A DNA stretch of 64,000 bases from Thalassorhabdus alkalitolerans (GTDB lineage Bacteria; Bacillota; Bacilli; Bacillales; Marinococcaceae). Position 1 is the first letter of the stretch. Each line of letters begins with the position of its first letter. Positions 59,853 through 64,000 of the stretch are shown piece by piece. The notes beneath the pieces were generated by a model. It saw only the letters and a program-made list of their open reading frames with translations. It made no database searches and had not been told where the DNA came from. A program made the translations under genes and the position numbers. Location of the stretch: the NCBI RefSeq assembly GCF_042656585.1, contig NZ_JBHSPG010000023.1. One strand, 5' to 3'.

Positions 59853-60734
59853 ATGGCAATTACAGCTAGCATGGTTAAAGAACTTCGTGAAAAAACTGGT
59901 GCAGGTATGATGGACTGCAAAAAAGCATTGACTGAAACGGACGGTGACATGGAGAAAGCAGTAGATTACCTTCGTGAAAAAGGAATCGCGAAAGCTCAGA
60001 AAAAAGCTGACCGCGTAGCTGCAGAGGGACTTACTTCTGTCGAGGTTGACGGGAACAAAGCAGTGATTCTGGAGATCAATGCAGAAACAGACTTTGTCGC
60101 TAAAAACGAAAACTTTAAAAACTTAGTAAGTAAAGTAGCAACTCATTTGCTTGCAAAGGAACCTGCAAATGTTGAAGAAGCATTAGGCCAGGAAATTGAG
60201 CAAGGTTCTACTCTAGAGTCTTACATCAATGACCAAATCGCAAAGATTGGTGAAAAGATTTCTTTGCGCCGCTTTACTGTTCTTACAAAAGATGACGACG
60301 CTGCTTTCGGTGCTTACCTTCACATGGGCGGACGTATTGGTGTTCTTTCCCTTCTTGAAGGTACAACAGACGAGCAGGCAGCCAAGGATGTAGCTATGCA
60401 CGTAGCAGCTATTAACCCAACCTACGTTTCCCGTGACGAAGTACCTGCAGAAGAAACTGAGCGTGAGCGTGAAGTTCTTAAGCAGCAAGCGCTAAACGAA
60501 GGAAAACCTGAAAACATTGTTGAAAAAATGGTTGAAGGACGCCTTGGGAAGTTCTTTGAACAAGTATGTCTTTTAGAACAGCCATTCGTTAAAGATGGCG
60601 ACCAGAAAGTGAAAAAATACGTTGAAAGCAAAGGCGCTTCTGTGAAGACCTTTATCCGTTACGAAGTTGGAGAAGGACTTGAAAAGCGTGAAGATAACTT
60701 TGCTGAAGAAGTAATGTCTCAAGTGAAAAAATAA
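59853..60734 (+). CDS. tsf: Elongation factor Ts
   Basis: Guanine-nucleotide exchange factor for EF-Tu, 293 residues. The N-terminal UBA-like module is MVKELREKTGAGMMDCKKALTE (about residues 6-27), and the core has INAETDFVAKNENF and the dimerisation domain. It is preceded by TTAGGAGGAATTG. It shares the rpsB transcription unit through the attenuator. Confidence 0.98.
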   Translation: MAITASMVKELREKTGAGMMDCKKALTETDGDMEKAVDYLREKGIAKAQKKADRVAAEGLTSVEVDGNKAVILEINAETDFVAKNENFKNLVSKVATHLLAKEPANVEEALGQEIEQGSTLESYINDQIAKIGEKISLRRFTVLTKDDDAAFGAYLHMGGRIGVLSLLEGTTDEQAAKDVAMHVAAINPTYVSRDEVPAEETEREREVLKQQALNEGKPENIVEKMVEGRLGKFFEQVCLLEQPFVKDGDQKVKKYVESKGASVKTFIRYEVGEGLEKREDNFAEEVMSQVKK

Positions 60735-60740
60735 TTTTTA

Positions 60741-60769
60741 AGGGGAACACCTTTGTGTTCCCTATTTTT
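60741..60769 (+). terminator. Terminator after tsf
   Basis: Stem GGGAACAC (60743-60750) / GTGTTCCC (60755-60762) with a CTTT loop and the tail TATTTTT. Confidence 0.88.
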
Positions 60770-60854
60770 GCAGCCCAAGCTGTTATCGATTAGCGATTCG
60801 CAGTTGAATTTTAAAAGGAAAGCACGTCACCAAGGCTGATACTGGGGGTTTAAC

Positions 60855-61574
60855 ATGAGTAAGTATAACCGAGTGGTTTTAAAATTGAGCGGTGAAGCTC
60901 TTGCAGGAGATTTAGGGTATGGAATTGACCCAACGGTCATTCAATCTATTGCTTCACAGATAAAAGAAATTGTAGAATTAGGTACAGAGGTAGTTGTTGT
61001 CGTCGGCGGTGGGAATATTTGGAGAGGAATGGCTGGAAGCTCCAAAGGAATGGACAGGGCAACTGCCGATTATATGGGTATGCTTGCTACTGTGATGAAT
61101 TCTCTTGCTCTTCAGGACGGCCTGGAAGACATTGAAGTAGAAACAAGAGTTCAGACGTCCATTGAAATGCGCCAGGTTGCAGAGCCATACATACGCCGGA
61201 AAGCAATACGGCACCTGGAGAAAAAGCGTGTAGTTATTTTTGCTGCGGGTACAGGAAACCCTTACTTCTCAACTGACACGACAGCTGCCCTCAGAGCTGC
61301 TGAAATTGAAGCAGAAGTTATTTTAATGGCTAAGAACAAAGTTGACGGTGTGTATGATTCTGATCCATCAGTAAACGAAGACGCCAAGAAATATCAGGAG
61401 CTTACATACCTTGACCTTTTAAATGGCGGTCTTGGTGTGATGGATTCTACTGCTTCTACCCTTTGCATGGATAACGATATCCCGTTGCTTGTTTTTTCGA
61501 TCATGGAAGAAGGAAATATTAAAAAAGCTGTCCTTGGTGAAAAAATCGGGACAGTCATTAGGGGGAACAAATAA
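60855..61574 (+). CDS. pyrH: UMP kinase PyrH
   Basis: Converts UMP to UDP; it is an amino-acid-kinase-fold hexamer of 239 residues. Motifs are VVLKLSGEALAG at the start, VVVVGGGNIWRG, and ATGNPYFSTDTTAALRA-like GTGNPYFSTDTTAALRA, then AKNKVDGVYDSDP. It overlaps frr by one base, making a conserved pyrH-frr pair. Confidence 0.98.
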   Translation: MSKYNRVVLKLSGEALAGDLGYGIDPTVIQSIASQIKEIVELGTEVVVVVGGGNIWRGMAGSSKGMDRATADYMGMLATVMNSLALQDGLEDIEVETRVQTSIEMRQVAEPYIRRKAIRHLEKKRVVIFAAGTGNPYFSTDTTAALRAAEIEAEVILMAKNKVDGVYDSDPSVNEDAKKYQELTYLDLLNGGLGVMDSTASTLCMDNDIPLLVFSIMEEGNIKKAVLGEKIGTVIRGNK

Positions 61575-62131
61575 TGGCTAATGATGTTACAAAAAATTTA
61601 GATGCACGTATGGAAAAAACGGTTGAAGCTTACCACCGGGAGCTTGCGACACTAAGAGCTGGACGTGCCAACCCATCTATGCTTGATAAAGTAATGGTTG
61701 ACTATTATGGCGCTCCAACTCCATTAAACCAGCTGGCGACAATCACAGTACCAGAAGCTCGCCTGTTGCTTATTACCCCATTTGATAAATCTGCCATCGG
61801 TGATCTTGAAAAAGGAATTCAAAAAGCTGATTTAGGACTTTCTCCTAACAATGACGGAAATGTAATCAGAATTACCGTTCCGCCGCTGACAGAAGAGCGT
61901 CGCAGAGATTTAGTCAAGCTTGTAAAAAAATATGCCGAAGAGGCGCGTGTAGGGGTCCGTAATATTCGCCGTGATGCCAATGATGAATTGAAAAAACAGC
62001 AAAAAGACGGAGAAATCACTGAGGATGATCTTCGCCGCAGTCAGGATGAGGTTCAGAAGGTAACTGACAAACAAATCAAAGCGATTGATCAGGCAGCAGA
62101 GGTTAAAGAGCAAGAAATTATGGAAGTTTAA
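61574..62131 (+). CDS. frr: Ribosome recycling factor
   Basis: RRF splits post-termination ribosomes with EF-G. The 185-residue protein shows the family pattern RAGRANPSMLDKVMVDYYGAPTPLNQLATI and VPPLTEERRRDLVKLVKKYAEEARVGVRNIRRDAND. It is one-base coupled to pyrH and followed by a terminator. Confidence 0.98.
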   Translation: MANDVTKNLDARMEKTVEAYHRELATLRAGRANPSMLDKVMVDYYGAPTPLNQLATITVPEARLLLITPFDKSAIGDLEKGIQKADLGLSPNNDGNVIRITVPPLTEERRRDLVKLVKKYAEEARVGVRNIRRDANDELKKQQKDGEITEDDLRRSQDEVQKVTDKQIKAIDQAAEVKEQEIMEV

Positions 62132-62163
62132 GTGTATTCAAGTTACAATAGGATCATGCTAAT

Positions 62164-62193
62164 AAACCCTCTTCTTACCGGGAGGGTTTTTTT
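62164..62193 (+). terminator. Terminator after frr
   Basis: Stem AACCCTC (62164-62170) / GAGGGTT (62182-62188) with a run of seven T. Confidence 0.88.
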
Positions 62194-62238
62194 GTAGGCG
62201 AATTTGAAAGAATGTAAGGTAATCGAAATAGAATATAT

Positions 62239-62244
62239 TATAAT
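62239..62244 (+). promoter_or_regulatory. Possible -10 box of the uppS promoter
   Basis: A perfect TATAAT lies 55 bp before uppS and after the frr terminator. No acceptable -35 box is seen 16-18 bp upstream, so this is only suggestive. Confidence 0.35.
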
Positions 62245-62299
62245 AAGTAAGGGCTAAGATAGAAGTTCAATTTTAGATAACATAAAGGCTGGTGTCCTT

Positions 62300-63067
62300 A
62301 TGCTTGAAAGGTTTATAAAAAAAGAGGAGACAGCTGCCAAACATGAAGAAGCTTTTGTCGGCGAGAAAGAAAACCTTCCTGCTCATATTGCTATCATAAT
62401 GGATGGAAATGGCCGCTGGGCAAAACAAAAGGGGCTACCGCGCATAGCTGGGCACAGAGAAGGTATGAAGGTTATTAACAAGGTTGTCAGGGAAGCGAAC
62501 CATATAGGAATCAAGTATTTAACACTGTATGCATTTTCTACTGAAAACTGGAAACGTCCAAAAGCGGAAGTGGACTTTCTTATGCGCTTGCCTGAAAAGT
62601 TTCTTCATAAAGAGCTGCCGTCACTGAAAGAAAACAATGTAAGAGTAACGATCATGGGAACATTAGATGGGCTTCCTTCCTATACGATTGACGCGGTAAA
62701 AAAAGCAGTGGAAGAAACAAAGGAAAACAATGGACTGGTTTTAAATCTAGCCTTGAACTATGGTAGCAGGCATGAAATGATACGGATGGTGAAAGAAGCG
62801 TGCAGGGAAGTACAGGAAGGAAAACAAAGCATAGAAGATATTGATGAAAACTACCTTTCCCAATTTCTTCTTAGCAGCAAATTGCCAGACCCGGATCTCC
62901 TCATTCGAACCAGTGGAGAAATCAGGTTAAGTAATTTCATGTTATGGCAGGTTGCTTATAGCGAATTTTGGTTTACAAATGTTCTTTGGCCTGACTTTTC
63001 AGAAGAAGATTTAGTGGAAGCCATCAGAGTATACCAAAAAAGGAAACGGCGCTACGGCGGTGTTTAA
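62300..63067 (+). CDS. uppS: Undecaprenyl diphosphate synthase
   Basis: Cis-prenyltransferase that makes the C55 lipid carrier for cell-wall synthesis. The 255-residue protein has IAIIMDGNGRWAKQKGLPRIAGHREG (catalytic Asp, about residue 35), TLYAFSTENWKRP, NLALNYGSRHE and DLLIRTSGEIRLSNFMLWQ...ELWF-like SEFWFTNVLWPDF. It is followed by cdsA after 15 bp. Confidence 0.98.
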   Translation: MLERFIKKEETAAKHEEAFVGEKENLPAHIAIIMDGNGRWAKQKGLPRIAGHREGMKVINKVVREANHIGIKYLTLYAFSTENWKRPKAEVDFLMRLPEKFLHKELPSLKENNVRVTIMGTLDGLPSYTIDAVKKAVEETKENNGLVLNLALNYGSRHEMIRMVKEACREVQEGKQSIEDIDENYLSQFLLSSKLPDPDLLIRTSGEIRLSNFMLWQVAYSEFWFTNVLWPDFSEEDLVEAIRVYQKRKRRYGGV

Positions 63068-63082
63068 AGGGAGGATATCCCA

Positions 63083-63883
63083 ATGAAACAAAGGGTTGTA
63101 ACAGGATTTTTAGGAGCAATCGTATTTTTAACCGCAGTAATTATTGGAGGAACGACTTTTACTTTATTTATAGCACTTGTAGCCTCGGTAGCTATGATAG
63201 AGCTGTTAAAGATGAGAAGAATACGGCCGTTATCAGTAAAAGGTTTGGGAAGCCTTGCCCTTATGTGGGTGCTTCTTGTCCCCCCGGGGTGGCTTGATGT
63301 CGCTTTTTTGGATCATGTAAGCAAAACCGAGATTTTTATCTTTATGATCCTTCTTCTGCTTGCCTTGACAGTTGTCACGAAGAACTCGTTTACGTTTGAT
63401 GAAGTCGGGTTTGCGATCTTATCGTCAGTTTACGTGGGCTACGGCTTTCATTACTTGATTACTTCAAGAGAGATTCCGGAAGTGGGGCTGCAAGTTGTCT
63501 TTTTAATACTGTTTGCTATCTGGTCTACTGATTCAGGGGCTTACTTTGTTGGTCGGAAATGGGGAAGAAAAAAGCTCTCTCCTCATATCAGCCCAAAGAA
63601 AACAGTGGAAGGGTCTGTTGGAGGAATCGTCGCAGCCTTTGTTGTAGGCTTTATCTTTCACTCTTTCTTTCCGATCTTTGATTCAGTTCTCCACCTGACT
63701 GGGCTCCTTGTTGTCACCTCTATTTTTGGACAGCTTGGAGACTTAGTAGAGTCAGCTTTAAAAAGGCACTATGCTGTGAAGGATTCTGGGAATGTCCTGC
63801 CGGGTCACGGAGGGATATTAGACCGCTTTGACAGCTTGATATTTGTTATGCCAATATTACACCTTTTGCAATTTTTAGGGTGA
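63083..63883 (+). CDS. cdsA: Phosphatidate cytidylyltransferase
   Basis: Makes CDP-diacylglycerol from phosphatidic acid and CTP in the membrane. The 266-residue polytopic protein has about seven to eight membrane helices and the C-terminal signature ESALKRHYAVKDSGNVLPGHGGILDRFDSL. The earlier segment STDSGAYFVGRKWGRKKLSP also fits the family. It is in the conserved uppS-cdsA-dxr order. Confidence 0.98.
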   Translation: MKQRVVTGFLGAIVFLTAVIIGGTTFTLFIALVASVAMIELLKMRRIRPLSVKGLGSLALMWVLLVPPGWLDVAFLDHVSKTEIFIFMILLLLALTVVTKNSFTFDEVGFAILSSVYVGYGFHYLITSREIPEVGLQVVFLILFAIWSTDSGAYFVGRKWGRKKLSPHISPKKTVEGSVGGIVAAFVVGFIFHSFFPIFDSVLHLTGLLVVTSIFGQLGDLVESALKRHYAVKDSGNVLPGHGGILDRFDSLIFVMPILHLLQFLG

Positions 63884-63956
63884 GGAGGAAGTTGTACATA
63901 ACGAAGCAGCAATGATTTTAAAACTTTGGTGATAGGAAGAGAAAGGTGAACGTAAA

Positions 63957-64000
63957 ATGAAACATATTGCACTGCTCGGTTCCACAGGATCCATCGGTAC
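63957..64000 (+). CDS. dxr: 1-deoxy-D-xylulose 5-phosphate reductoisomerase (5' end only)
   Basis: Only 14 complete codons are inside the window: MKHIALLGSTGSIG, followed by the start of Thr. The GSTGSIGT dinucleotide-binding motif, the position after cdsA and the ribosome site (AAAGGTG) identify the MEP-pathway enzyme that feeds the UppS substrate route. The rest lies beyond the window. Confidence 0.9.
   Translation, partial: MKHIALLGSTGSIG

Noticed and set aside
1..64000. tRNA, rRNA, CRISPR, prophage or transposase genes
   Set aside because: None found: gene spacing is tight, all genes are core, and no repeat-spacer arrays or transposase-like proteins were seen.

Overview
This window is a stretch of core chromosome from a member of the Bacillaceae (Firmicutes). 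The gene order from recG to dxr (recG-fapR-plsX-fabD-fabG-acpP-rnc-smc-ftsY-ylxM-ffh-rpsP ... topA-trmFO-xerC-hslVU-codY-fla/che-rpsB-tsf-pyrH-frr-uppS-cdsA-dxr) is that of Bacillus subtilis and its relatives. The proteins match Bacillus families closely, ribosome binding sites are strong (AAGGAGG type), and several genes start with TTG. The sequence alone does not fix the species. Acidic stretches in extracytoplasmic parts of FliF would fit a salt- or alkali-adapted relative, but that is weak inference.

Layout: 1-2507 holds the end of sdaAA and recG. 2518-7190 is the phospholipid/fatty-acid block (fapR, plsX, fabD, fabG, acpP) plus rnc, behind a promoter overlapped by a FapR operator. A lone minus-strand gene (DUF1128/UPF0435) lies at 7254-7478. 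7640-21777 holds chromosome segregation, SRP, ribosome maturation and protein export genes: smc, ftsY, ylxM-ffh, rpsP, khpA, ylqD, rimM, trmD, rplS, a type I signal peptidase, rbgA, rnhB, then a FliK-like/FlhB-like pair (ylqG/ylqH). A small unknown ORF follows, then sucCD, dprA, topA, trmFO, xerC, hslVU and codY. 33743-58753 is one long flagellar/chemotaxis operon from flgB to swrB. 58770-64000 is rpsB-tsf, pyrH-frr and uppS-cdsA-dxr (dxr is cut by the window end).

The flagellar operon encodes the rod (FlgB, FlgC, FliE), MS and C rings (FliF, FliG, FliM, FliY), export ATPase and gate (FliH, FliI, FliJ, FliO/Z, FliP, FliQ, FliR, FlhB, FlhA), hook and its ruler and cap (FlgE, FliK, FlgD), placement factors (FlhF, FlhG), a stator-related MotE-like protein, adaptation proteins (CheY, CheB, CheC, CheD), SigD and SwrB. 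The main departure from the B. subtilis plan is that cheA and cheW are missing between cheB and cheC, which are only 16 bp apart.

I found no wholly new system. The observations most worth following are the missing cheA/cheW; two genes (ftsY and swrD) whose Shine-Dalgarno is about 30 nt from the start codon with a hairpin in between that would restore normal spacing; the YlqH protein, which begins almost exactly where the autocleaved C-terminal fragment of FlhB begins; a CcpA cre-like site in the flagellar leader; and in-frame 42-bp repeats in the FliK linker. No tRNA, rRNA, CRISPR array, prophage or intact insertion sequence was seen.
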